A stretch of DNA of 64,000 nt from Martinezella lusitana (GTDB lineage Bacteria > Pseudomonadota > Alphaproteobacteria > Rhizobiales > Rhizobiaceae). Made by a program: the position numbers and the translations under genes. The notes beneath the pieces are model-generated. The model had not been told where the DNA came from. It saw only the letters and a list, made by a program, of their open reading frames with translations, and did no database searches. This document shows positions 37,025 through 45,891 of the stretch, one piece after another. The stretch's first letter is position 1; the number at the start of each line of letters is the position of its first letter. The stretch is taken from the NCBI RefSeq assembly GCF_016901135.1, contig NZ_JAFEVL010000003.1, forward strand, positions 248,001 through 312,000. Reading direction: 5' to 3'.

Positions 37025-37062
37025 CAGATAAACTTGACTAACCGATTAGTCAATGAGATAGT
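37025..37062. promoter_or_regulatory. Shared TetR operator and divergent promoters
   Basis: TTGACTAACCGATTAGTCAA (37034-37053) is an inverted repeat with perfect 8-bp arms. Each arm contains a TTGACT -35 box for one direction: rightward with GATAGT at 37057-37062 (17-bp spacer), leftward with TATCTG at 37030-37025 (17-bp spacer). A bound TetR dimer would block both the pump operon and tetR. Confidence 0.72.
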
Positions 37063-37097
37063 TTCTTATCAGCATTGGAATGCCTATCGGAGGGGTA

Positions 37098-37763
37098 ATG
37101 GCGGAGAGAAAAAAGCTCGGGGTGCGCGCGCAGCGAAAGGCTGCAAGGCCGTTGGAGATCTTGGACGCCGCTTTTGAGGAGTTCGTTGCCCACGGTTATG
37201 TGGCAACCCGCGTCGAAGATATCGCTGCTCGGGTCGGAGTGACCAAGGGAACGGTGTATTTCTATTTTGAGACGAAAGAGGTTCTTTTCGAAGCAATGTT
37301 CAAGCACATGGCGGTTCCATTTACCGACATAAGAGCTCAACTGAAGACGCTCACCGGCCCCTACGCGGACCGCATCAAGGCTTTCTTCAATTTCTTTTAC
37401 GAGCGGATCGTCCTCGACCGCAGATCGAGAGAAATGCTGCGCTTCATCATATCAGAAGGGTCGCGGTTTCCGCATGTGGTTGATCGCCATTATGAGGAAA
37501 CCATCGCGCCAATGTTCGATGCAGCGAGAGAGCTCTTCGAAGAGGGAGTAGCCGCCGGCGAACTGCGGGCTTCTGCTGCTTTGCAAATACCCGAACTCAC
37601 CCTCAGTCCTGCGATAATGCTAAGCTTTTGGTACATGTTGTTCGCCGATCGAAAGCCTCGCGACGTAAAAGCCTTCATCGACGGACACATTGATCTGCTT
37701 CTCAACGGGATGGTGACGAGAGCCGAGTGCACAACAAAAGAGGGTTCACAGGGTGCCTATTAG
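37098..37763 (+). CDS. TetR-family repressor of the adjacent RND operon
   Basis: 221 residues. Helix-turn-helix RVEDIAARVGVTKGTVYFYFETKEVLFEAMF is followed by a helical ligand domain. ATG 37098 is preferred because GGAGGGG lies just upstream; an ATG at 37080 is possible. Divergent placement and the shared operator indicate control of the TriABC-like pump and of itself. Confidence 0.9.
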   Translation: MAERKKLGVRAQRKAARPLEILDAAFEEFVAHGYVATRVEDIAARVGVTKGTVYFYFETKEVLFEAMFKHMAVPFTDIRAQLKTLTGPYADRIKAFFNFFYERIVLDRRSREMLRFIISEGSRFPHVVDRHYEETIAPMFDAARELFEEGVAAGELRASAALQIPELTLSPAIMLSFWYMLFADRKPRDVKAFIDGHIDLLLNGMVTRAECTTKEGSQGAY

Positions 37764-37950
37764 GCCCGCCCGCCACGAGCACCGAAGATCGGCAAATGGG
37801 ATAACCACCAACGCTCGGATCAGCGTAAAAATATTCTGGAAACGGGAAACCATGGCCGGTTAGGGAGCTTCATGAATAAACTCATAGCCCCGCCGGAATG
37901 AGAAGCGCCATAAAGCTCGCTGCAAATATCTAGCACCAAACAACCTGATC

Positions 37951-38511
37951 CTAGCTTTTCAGTCCAAAGCTTTTTTCAAGCTGTTCCCAGCTTTTGTCCA
38001 TCGCATAGGTGGACGAAAGATAGGGGATCCCGAAGTGACCATAGAGGATCGACAGTTGCCCTTCCGCCTTTTTCTCGTCAACACCCGCGATTTGCCGAAG
38101 ATAAATGGCCGACACGAGGCCGGTGGGGTCGGCACCGGTTTCACAATGAACAAGGATGGGCTTCGGTGAATCGCGTAGAATTGCGATGAGCTGGCTGGCC
38201 TGCGCTGGCGTTACTTCCTTAGACGGTGGCAACGCAAAATCAATATGGGAGATACCGGCATGCTGTGAGGCACCAATCTCGTCCTTATACCAAAAGGCGT
38301 CGCTCTTGCCTCTAAGGTTGATGATGGTCCGGATACCATAGTGCTTCACATAGTCGTCAATATCGGCCTGGGAAGGCTGGGCGGAACGATAGAGCTGACC
38401 CGGCACCACCTCGTCGAAATTATCCGTCAGCTGGATCGCACTCAGATGCGAGCCGAGGAGCACCATCGAGATACCGACGATCCAAACAGACATCCTTAGT
38501 AGTTTGATCAT
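37951..38511 (-). CDS. DSP-like phosphatase homologue with altered active site
   Basis: 186 residues with an N-terminal hydrophobic signal or anchor. It clearly resembles the protein at 17564: GQLYRSAQPSQ, YGIRTIINLRG, HIDFALPPSKE and AEGQLSILYGHFGIP. The P-loop, however, reads HCETGADPTG: the Cys is kept but the invariant Arg of HC-x5-R is Pro (codon CCC). It is probably inactive as a phosphatase, perhaps a binding protein, unless the base is a sequencing error. Confidence 0.8.
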   Translation of the reverse strand: MIKLLRMSVWIVGISMVLLGSHLSAIQLTDNFDEVVPGQLYRSAQPSQADIDDYVKHYGIRTIINLRGKSDAFWYKDEIGASQHAGISHIDFALPPSKEVTPAQASQLIAILRDSPKPILVHCETGADPTGLVSAIYLRQIAGVDEKKAEGQLSILYGHFGIPYLSSTYAMDKSWEQLEKSFGLKS

Positions 38512-38911
38512 GGGCCTATTCTCGTTTCTGCGGGAAATCCAAGATGACGCCGCCCGATGCTCAGGCGAACCAATGCCGCTACTCCTTTTTGATCCCCGCA
38601 GCTTGTATCGGCTCCTACCGGCGAAAGATGCGGGACATCGAACGTTCCCAAGCTTCGCAGAATATTATGTCCCCAAGGCGGTAATATTCTTACATTTTCG
38701 TAAGCAAAGCTTGGAGCTCAAGTGCTATCGTTGCCAGTGGTGTCCGCGTGGGAATGGCGACTGCGTCGTCGGGACCAAGCGTGACGATGCTTCGAATCGG
38801 ACGCCCGCGGCCAGCTTTGCTGGCCGGGCCGGCTTTCACAAGCTGATCGGCCGCTCCGCCGCGCCAAAAATAACACGACATCACCGTCCTATAGTTTTCA
38901 AGCTTTGCCCA
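38512..38911. other. Intergenic region before the nicotinate cluster
   Basis: About 400 nt without a supported gene. A 91-codon leftward frame (38690-38965) and a 161-codon rightward frame (38504-38989) exist, but both run into the operator and promoter at 38912-38955 and have no recognisable product. Confidence 0.4.
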
Positions 38912-38955
38912 TTGACAGACGGCCACCCCACAGCAATCATTCGTATACAAACGAA
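38912..38955 (+). promoter_or_regulatory. Promoter and 20-bp palindromic operator of the nicAB operon (site A)
   Basis: TTGACA at 38912-38917 and AATCAT at 38935-38940 are separated by 17 bp. ATCATTCGTATACAAACGAA (38936-38955) overlaps the -10 box and the expected start. The palindrome recurs at four other promoters to the right. Confidence 0.72.
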
Positions 38956-39125
38956 GGGCGGCCAAGACCCTTGGGAACAGAGCCTATGACAATCCTGACA
39001 AAGCGCGGCTGCGACCGCCCGATTTCGCGTGGCGTCTTGCCATCCGCTGCAACTGGCGGGATTGCTCCGGGACGGCAGGGAACGGCGAGCCCTTCCATTG
39101 CTTTCACGTCAGGAAGGGAGCTGCG

Positions 39126-39632
39126 GTGAAGACCCGTCCGATCGCTCTTAGTGTCAATGGGCACTGCCACACGCTCGACCTGCCTCCCGAAACGCCTCTC
39201 CTCTATATCCTGCGCAACGATCTCGGTCTCAACGGGCCGAAATACGGATGCGGCCTCGGCGAATGCGGCGCCTGCGCGGTGCTGATCGGCAAGCGCGCCG
39301 TGCGGGCCTGCACGATATCAGTCGCCGCCGCCGAGGGACGCGCCATCGTCACCCTCGAGGGTCTCGGCACAAAGGACAAGCTGCATCCGGTGCAACAGGC
39401 CTTCATCGAGCAACAGGCCGCGCAATGCGGCTATTGCCTGAACGGCATGATCATCGCGACCACGGCCCTGCTTCTCCGCGACGCGCAGCCGGACGAGACC
39501 GCCATACGCGCAGCCCTCAGCCGTCATCTCTGTCGCTGCGGCACGCATATCGAGATCCTCGCAGCCGCCCGGCGTGCCCGCGAACTGATGGCCGCCCTCC
39601 CCTCCCCGGTGATCGCGGAGGACGCGCCATGA
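39126..39632 (+). CDS. nicA: Nicotinate dehydrogenase small [2Fe-2S] subunit
   Basis: 168 residues from a GTG with AGGAAGGGAG 5 nt upstream. The plant-type [2Fe-2S] cluster ligands are Cys42, 47, 50 and 62 (CGLGECGAC); the second cluster has Cys101, 104, 136 and 138 (CGYC, CRC). This is the small subunit of a xanthine-dehydrogenase-family hydroxylase. Pairing with a haem-bearing large subunit is the NicA/NicB arrangement known from Pseudomonas putida. The complex would hydroxylate nicotinate at C6 and pass electrons through these clusters. The end overlaps nicB by 4 nt. Confidence 0.9.
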   Translation: MKTRPIALSVNGHCHTLDLPPETPLLYILRNDLGLNGPKYGCGLGECGACAVLIGKRAVRACTISVAAAEGRAIVTLEGLGTKDKLHPVQQAFIEQQAAQCGYCLNGMIIATTALLLRDAQPDETAIRAALSRHLCRCGTHIEILAAARRARELMAALPSPVIAEDAP

Positions 39633-42600
39633 CCGCGCCGCAAGAAACGCCCCGCACCCGCTATCTCGAAGCTGAGGAAATCCTGCTGGTGGTCAAGCCG
39701 GGCGGCGCGCTCCAGCCCGACATTTTCCTTGCCCTTCATCCCGATGGGACCGCCAGCGCCTTCAATGGCCATGTCGATCTTGGCACCGGCATCCGGACGG
39801 CTCTGGCGCAGATCGTCGCCGAAGAGCTCGATCTGCCTTTCGAGCGGGTTCGGATGGTGCTCGGCAGCACGACGGCGGCACCCGATCAGGGTGCGACGAT
39901 CGCCAGCGAAACGATCCAGGTGACGGCGATACCGCTGCGCCAGGCTGCGGCAACCGCGCGGCAATGGCTCCTCGAACAAGCTGCCCTTCGATATGGCGTA
40001 GCACCGCAGACACTCTCGGTCGAAGAAGGCATCATTCACCCCGAAGCACCGGCCAATTGGTCGATCACCTTCGGCGAGCTGATCGCCGGGCGCCATGAGC
40101 GGATCGCCATCGACGTCACCGCGCCGCTAAAGCCGGTGGAGAACTACCGGATCGTCGGCAAGCCCCAGCCGCGCAACGACATCGCCGCCAAGGCGACGGG
40201 GCAATGGACCTATGTCCATGATGTCCGCGTGCCGGACATGCTGCATGGCCGCGTCGTCCGCCCGCCCTATGTCGGCTTCGACCATGGCCCGCATGTCGGC
40301 CATAGCCTAATCTCCGTCAACGAGGCCTCGATCTCAGATATTCCCGGCTTGGTCGGCGTCGTGGCGATCGGCGACTTCGTCGGCGTTGTCGCCACGCGCG
40401 AGGAAAACGCTGCCGAGGCCGCGCGCCGGCTTGAGGTCGTATGGCGCGATCCGCCACTTCTGCCCGACCTCAACAATCCGGAGCAGGCGCTGCGCGACAA
40501 TCCGGCGAAGAAGCGCATTCTAGCCGATCAGGGCGATGTCGAGCGCGCACTCGAAGGCGCGTCGCCGCGTTTTGATCGCAGCTATGTGTGGCCCTATCAG
40601 ATGCACGGTTCCATTGGCCCATCCTGCGCCGTCGCCGATTGGCGCCCGGAGCGATTGGTCGTCTGGTCCGGAACACAAAATCCCTATCCGATGCGCCGTG
40701 ATCTGGCGCTTCTCCTCGACATGCCGGAAGAAGCTGTTCTCGTCGAGCGGCTGGAGGCCGCCGGCTGCTACGGGCGCAATTGTTCCGACGACGTCACAGC
40801 CGATGCCGCCCTTTTGTCGCGCGCAGTCGGCCGACCGGTACGCGTGCAGCTCACCCGCGAACAGGAGCACGGCTGGGAACCGAAGGGCGCCGCGCAGGTG
40901 ATCGATGTGCGCGGCGGGCTCGATCTCGAAGGCGGGCCGGCGGCCTATGATTTCGAGACGCGCTATCCGTCGAACCTGTCGCCGACGCTTGCCCTGATCT
41001 TGACCGGCAAAACCTCGAACATCACGGCAACATCGGATATGGGCGACCGCACGGCGATCCCGCCCTATGCTTTCAGCAATATGCGCATCGCCGTGCACGA
41101 CATGCCACCGATCGCGCGGGCGTCGTGGTTTCGTGGCGTCTCGGCCATGCCGAACAGCTTCGCGCATGAAAGCTATATCGACGAACTCGCCTTCGCGGCC
41201 AAGGTCGATCCAATCGAATACCGGCTGCGCTACCTGAAGGATCCAAGAGCGGTCGATCTGGTCCATGCGGTGAGCGAGCGCGCCGGCTGGACGCCGCGCA
41301 CGGAGCCGGGAACGATGGGCGGCGAGGGCGACCTGCTCTATGGCCGGGGCTTCGCTTACGCGCTCTATGTCCACGGCAAGTTTCCGGGAACACCGGCTGC
41401 CTGGTCGGCCTGGGTCGCCGATGTCGCCGTCAACCGCAAGACCGGCGAAATCGCGGTCACGCGCGTGACGGTCGGCCAGGATTCCGGCATGATGATCAAT
41501 CCGGATGGCGTGCGTCACCAGATCCACGGCAATGTCATCCAGTCCACCAGCCGCGTGTTGAAGGAGAAGGTGGATTTCTCCAGCACCGCGGTCGAGAGCG
41601 CCGAGTGGGGCGGCTATCCGATCATCACCTTCCCGGAAGTGCCCGAGATCGACGTGCTAATGCTTTTGCGGCAGGACGAAGAGCCGCGTGGCGCCGGTGA
41701 ATCCGCTTCGGTCCCATCGGCTGCAGCCATCGTCAACGCCGTCTTCGACGCCACCGGTATCCGGTTCCGCGAACTGCCGCTGACACCGGAACGCGTACTC
41801 GCAGCCCTTGGCGAAACACATCCGGCACTCGCTCCGCCGACACCGGTCAAGAAACCATGGTGGCGGCGCGGATCAACGCTCGCGGGCGCAGGCGGCATCG
41901 TCGCAGGCGTGCTTGCCGGCGGCATTCTCGCCGCCTCGCCCTGGCGCGGGGCCTATCCGGAGATCACGCGACCGGACCCCGGCACCTACAGCGCCGCCAC
42001 GATCGAACGCGGACGGCTGGCGGCGGCGGTCGGTGCCTGCAATGTCTGTCACACCGGACCGGACGGAACACCCTTTGCCGGCGGCCGCGCCTTCGACACG
42101 CCGTTCGGCGTGGTCCATGCCACGAATATCACGCCCGACGCCGAAAGCGGCATCGGCGCCTGGTCCTATCCAGCCTTCGAACGGGCGATGCGACAGGGCG
42201 TGCGCCGTGATGGAAAACATCTATACCCCGTCCATCCCTATCCGTCCTTTGCCGGTGCCACCGATGCCGATCTTCAGGCGCTCTATGCCTTCCTGATGAC
42301 GCAGGCGCCTTCTGCCACAAAGACCGCGGACAACGCCTTGCGCTTTCCCTTCAACATCCGGCCATTGCTGGCCGGCTGGAACATGCTTTTTACGGGCGGA
42401 AAGACGGTACCGACGGACGCAACGAAAAGTGAAGCCTGGAACCGCGGCGCCTATCTCGTCGAAACCCTCGGCCATTGCGGCGCCTGCCATACACCGCGCA
42501 ACGCGCTCGGCGCCGAAAAGAAGGGCGAGTTCCATCTTGCGGGCGGTGTCGCGGAGGGCTGGGATGCACCGGCGCTGAACGGTGCCGGTCTTGCCCCCGT

Positions 42601-43186
42601 CGGCTGGAGCCAAACCGCTCTCTACGATTATCTGCGCACCGGTACCGCCAAGGGCCATGGCAGCGCCGGCGGGCCGATGGGCGCGGTCGTCAAGGCGCTT
42701 GCTCCCCTTCCCGACAGCGATATCCAGGCCATGGCGACGTATCTGGCAAGTTTCTCCGGCCAAACCGAAGAGGGTGCTGTGGCGCAACAGACGACCGCGC
42801 TCGCTGCCACAAAGACGGCCGAGGCGATGGCGGCACGGATCGCGCCGGTGGGAGCAAGGCTGTTCGAGGGTGCCTGTTCAGCCTGTCACACCGAGACCTC
42901 ACCGCTCGGATCGCTCACCTTCAATAGCAACCTGCACGCTGACCGTCCCGACAATGTCCTGCTGACGATGATGCACGGGGTGGAAGCTCCGGCGCTGCTT
43001 GCCCAGAAGGCAGGTGCCGATGCCGCCGAGATCATGTCGATGCCAGCTTATGGCGAAAGCCTGAGTGATCGCCAGCTGACCGACCTTGCCACCTATCTCC
43101 GCGCCCGCTTCGCCCCCGATAGGCCTGCCTGGCAGGATCTTGGTGCCGCCATCGAACGCGCTCGCGCCGCCCAGCCGATGGATTGA
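39629..43186 (+). CDS. nicB: Nicotinate dehydrogenase large subunit: molybdopterin domain plus three haem c motifs
   Basis: 1185 residues, close to NicB of P. putida. Residues about 20-730 are the molybdenum-cofactor domain, with the catalytic Glu likely in GAGESASVPSAAAIVNAV (Glu about 691). A Trp/Arg-rich stretch and a hydrophobic helix (about 750-772) come next. A triple cytochrome c region has CNVCH (Cys804), CGACH (Cys950) and CSACH (Cys1083). The layout implies a cytoplasmic molybdenum site wired across the membrane to the respiratory chain. The start overlaps nicA (ATGA); a longer upstream frame inside nicA is rejected. Confidence 0.9.
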   Translation: MTAPQETPRTRYLEAEEILLVVKPGGALQPDIFLALHPDGTASAFNGHVDLGTGIRTALAQIVAEELDLPFERVRMVLGSTTAAPDQGATIASETIQVTAIPLRQAAATARQWLLEQAALRYGVAPQTLSVEEGIIHPEAPANWSITFGELIAGRHERIAIDVTAPLKPVENYRIVGKPQPRNDIAAKATGQWTYVHDVRVPDMLHGRVVRPPYVGFDHGPHVGHSLISVNEASISDIPGLVGVVAIGDFVGVVATREENAAEAARRLEVVWRDPPLLPDLNNPEQALRDNPAKKRILADQGDVERALEGASPRFDRSYVWPYQMHGSIGPSCAVADWRPERLVVWSGTQNPYPMRRDLALLLDMPEEAVLVERLEAAGCYGRNCSDDVTADAALLSRAVGRPVRVQLTREQEHGWEPKGAAQVIDVRGGLDLEGGPAAYDFETRYPSNLSPTLALILTGKTSNITATSDMGDRTAIPPYAFSNMRIAVHDMPPIARASWFRGVSAMPNSFAHESYIDELAFAAKVDPIEYRLRYLKDPRAVDLVHAVSERAGWTPRTEPGTMGGEGDLLYGRGFAYALYVHGKFPGTPAAWSAWVADVAVNRKTGEIAVTRVTVGQDSGMMINPDGVRHQIHGNVIQSTSRVLKEKVDFSSTAVESAEWGGYPIITFPEVPEIDVLMLLRQDEEPRGAGESASVPSAAAIVNAVFDATGIRFRELPLTPERVLAALGETHPALAPPTPVKKPWWRRGSTLAGAGGIVAGVLAGGILAASPWRGAYPEITRPDPGTYSAATIERGRLAAAVGACNVCHTGPDGTPFAGGRAFDTPFGVVHATNITPDAESGIGAWSYPAFERAMRQGVRRDGKHLYPVHPYPSFAGATDADLQALYAFLMTQAPSATKTADNALRFPFNIRPLLAGWNMLFTGGKTVPTDATKSEAWNRGAYLVETLGHCGACHTPRNALGAEKKGEFHLAGGVAEGWDAPALNGAGLAPVGWSQTALYDYLRTGTAKGHGSAGGPMGAVVKALAPLPDSDIQAMATYLASFSGQTEEGAVAQQTTALAATKTAEAMAARIAPVGARLFEGACSACHTETSPLGSLTFNSNLHADRPDNVLLTMMHGVEAPALLAQKAGADAAEIMSMPAYGESLSDRQLTDLATYLRARFAPDRPAWQDLGAAIERARAAQPMD

Positions 43187-43197
43187 GGTGGGAGTGA

Positions 43198-45891
43198 ATG
43201 CGCATGATGGAGGAGGCCGGAAAAATGGAAAGGACTGAGCAGGCAGCGCCGGACTGGTTTGCAGCTCCGCAATCCCGTTTCCGTCCAGCCGCCTACTGGT
43301 TCTGGCATAGCCTGCCGACTCCAGACGAGATGCGGGCGCAACTGACGGACTTTCGCGACAAGGGTTACGGCACGATCCTCATCCAGGCGCGCCTTGCGCT
43401 GCCGCGCTCGGTCTACCTCTCGCCTGCCTTTCTGCGGGCCTATGCGCAGGCAGTCGCGATTATGGGCGACCTCGGCCTCACCGCCGGTCTCTACGATGAC
43501 TACAACTGGACCAGCGGCCAGGCCGGCGGACGCACGGTCGAGGGCGCGAACCACTTGCGCGAACGGCATCTCTTTTGGGCAACCGTGGAGACGCCCGCGG
43601 GCGAAATCGACGGGATCAAAGCGCCATTTGCGGCCGCGCTAGGCCCGGATATTGCCGATTGGCTATATGACGGCGGTGTACCGCGCTTCGGCGATTGGCA
43701 ATACGTCGCCGCCTTGCTGCATCCCGTCGATGCTCCGTCTCCGGACCTGATCCTAGACGTGACCGATCGGGTTCGCATTGTGGGGACAGACGAGGGCTGC
43801 CGTTTCTCTTACGATGGCCAAATTCCGAAGGGATGGAGGCTGACGGTGTTCGCCTCGGCGCTCTGCCTAACCTCTCGCCTCATCAACTATCTTCTGCCGG
43901 AAGCCGGCCAACGGTTCGTGGACGTCGGCCTCCAACCCTATGCGGATGCGCTCGGCAGGCTGATGCCGAAGCCGCTTGAATTCCTGTTCTTCGACCAGCC
44001 GGGTCCCGGCTTCTATCGCTGGCGCCAGCATACCGGCAACCTTGGCAACAGCCCGCTCTATGCGCCGCTGCTGGCAGCCGCGGTCGAGACGGCAAGCGGA
44101 ACCGCGTTCGGCACTGTGTTGCTGTCGTTGGTGATGGACCTGGGTCCGTCGACCGCACGGCTGCGCTGCCTCTTCTATGAGACCTATACCCGGCTAATGT
44201 ATGATGGCTTTTTCCAGCCGCTGAAGGCGTTTGCGGAAAGGCATGGCCTGTCCTTGACCGGACATGAGATCCTGCCGCATGTCGGCGGCTTCGCGCTCAA
44301 TGGCGGCTTCTCGTCGATCGACCCACGGGTCGCCCCTGCTGTCGACTTTTTCGGCCTCGACGCATTGCGTGACGAGACTGCCGTCGATGCCAATAATTTC
44401 GCGGCACAACTCGCACCGAAGCTCGGCGATTCCGTTGCCCGCGCCCACGGACGTTCGCGCACGATTGTCGAACTCTACGCGACCGCCACCCGCACCGAGC
44501 GGCGCGGCGCCGGGCAATGGGAGCTGACGCCGGCAACGCTGCGCGCGCAATCGATACGGCTGCATCTGCTTGGCGCCCGCCAGGTGCTGATGCACGCGCT
44601 CTACCAGACCGACGGGCACGATGATGACGATAGGCTGTTCATCAATCCGCGATTCGACTTCGCGCCCGGCCTGAATTTCGAACCCTGGTGGCCGCATCAT
44701 GCCGCCATTGCCGACGAGACCGCACGGCTCTCGGCTTTCCTCGAAGATACGACACCGCTTGCGCCCATCGCGCTCTTCTATCCGCTCCACACGGCATGGG
44801 CGGAAGGACCGCGCCACGCACACGCCCGACATTTCGGTAGATGGTGCGAGGCTCTTGCCGAAAACGGCTGCGACTACATGGTGATCGATGAAGAAAGCCT
44901 GGCAAATGCCGAGATCCGTGATGGGCAGCTGCATGTCAACGGTCTCCGTTTTGCAGCCCTCGTCCTGCCAGCCGTCAGAGTTCTCGGGAGCGTTCGGACA
45001 ACCAGCATACTCGGTGAGTTTGTTGCCGCGGGTGGAGAGTTGTGGACCTCGGGCGAGGTGCCGGAATGTGCATGCGACGGAAGCTTGTCAATTAGCTCGA
45101 CAGCCCATCTCGACGCCGAACCGGATGCGCAGATGGTCACCCAACTGCTGAGCCGGTTGCCGGCGCAAGGTCCGACAATATCTTTCTCCGGCAAAATAGG
45201 CCGTCACATCGCCCGTGATCGCGAGGATTTCTGGCGCGTGGTGCTCTTCAATGAGGGAAACGACGCGGACCACCTGCTGATATCGCTTGGCACTGGCGTG
45301 GAATACGACATCTGGGACGCGGCACAGGGAACGCGCACGCCGATCGCAACGGCAGCATCCCTGGATATAACCCTCGAGCCGCAGCAGCTTGCTTGTCTTC
45401 GCCTGCGCGAAAGTCCGGCAGCATCCGGAGCAATCGCGCCCCTGTTCAAACAGCCGAAGCCATTGCGTGCGGTGGCTCTCGAGCGCGGCTGGACATTCAG
45501 GACACCGGAAGGCGGCGATGCTCTCGCGATCAATGTCGATGAAGGCTGGCAGGTGCAGGGCTTTGCGGATTTCTCCGGCACAGGCCGCTATCACCTTACA
45601 TTCGATCTCGCCGCCGCCGCCGATATTATCCTGGATCTCCCCTCGGTGGCGACGGCCGTCACGGTTCGGATCGACGGGCGTGATGCCGGCATGCGCTGCT
45701 TTCCGCCCTTTCGGATCGCTCTCGGTCACCTCTCCGCAGGCCTACATGATCTTGAGCTTGCAGTCAGCAACACGGCCGCCAATCGCTATTATGCCGGAAC
45801 GCCCTATGCCGGCTCAGCCTGGCCCGACGAAAGCGGCTTGACGGCAGCGCCGCGGCTGCTTTTCTACGCCCCGGTCAGTGTGAAGGAATGA
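43198..45891 (+). CDS. Glycoside hydrolase, GH106 (alpha-L-rhamnosidase)-like
   Basis: 897 residues, no signal peptide. RFRPAAYWFWHSLPTPDEMRAQLTDFRDKGYGTILIQ and GLYDDYNWTSGQAGG resemble the N-terminal barrel of GH106-type enzymes. The C-terminal 150 residues look like a galactose-binding-type jelly roll (GRYHLTFDLAAAADIILDLPSVATAVTVRIDG). It starts 11 nt after nicB, so it is in the nicAB operon. The start could also be ATG 43228, after GGAGGAGG. A cytoplasmic glycosidase here implies a glycosidic substrate is imported. Family call moderate; substrate unknown. Confidence 0.7.
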   Translation: MRMMEEAGKMERTEQAAPDWFAAPQSRFRPAAYWFWHSLPTPDEMRAQLTDFRDKGYGTILIQARLALPRSVYLSPAFLRAYAQAVAIMGDLGLTAGLYDDYNWTSGQAGGRTVEGANHLRERHLFWATVETPAGEIDGIKAPFAAALGPDIADWLYDGGVPRFGDWQYVAALLHPVDAPSPDLILDVTDRVRIVGTDEGCRFSYDGQIPKGWRLTVFASALCLTSRLINYLLPEAGQRFVDVGLQPYADALGRLMPKPLEFLFFDQPGPGFYRWRQHTGNLGNSPLYAPLLAAAVETASGTAFGTVLLSLVMDLGPSTARLRCLFYETYTRLMYDGFFQPLKAFAERHGLSLTGHEILPHVGGFALNGGFSSIDPRVAPAVDFFGLDALRDETAVDANNFAAQLAPKLGDSVARAHGRSRTIVELYATATRTERRGAGQWELTPATLRAQSIRLHLLGARQVLMHALYQTDGHDDDDRLFINPRFDFAPGLNFEPWWPHHAAIADETARLSAFLEDTTPLAPIALFYPLHTAWAEGPRHAHARHFGRWCEALAENGCDYMVIDEESLANAEIRDGQLHVNGLRFAALVLPAVRVLGSVRTTSILGEFVAAGGELWTSGEVPECACDGSLSISSTAHLDAEPDAQMVTQLLSRLPAQGPTISFSGKIGRHIARDREDFWRVVLFNEGNDADHLLISLGTGVEYDIWDAAQGTRTPIATAASLDITLEPQQLACLRLRESPAASGAIAPLFKQPKPLRAVALERGWTFRTPEGGDALAINVDEGWQVQGFADFSGTGRYHLTFDLAAAADIILDLPSVATAVTVRIDGRDAGMRCFPPFRIALGHLSAGLHDLELAVSNTAANRYYAGTPYAGSAWPDESGLTAAPRLLFYAPVSVKE

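Noticed and set aside
38690..38965. Leftward 91-codon frame before nicA
   Set aside because: It covers the nicAB operator and promoter and matches no family I recognise; kept only as a note in the intergenic entry.
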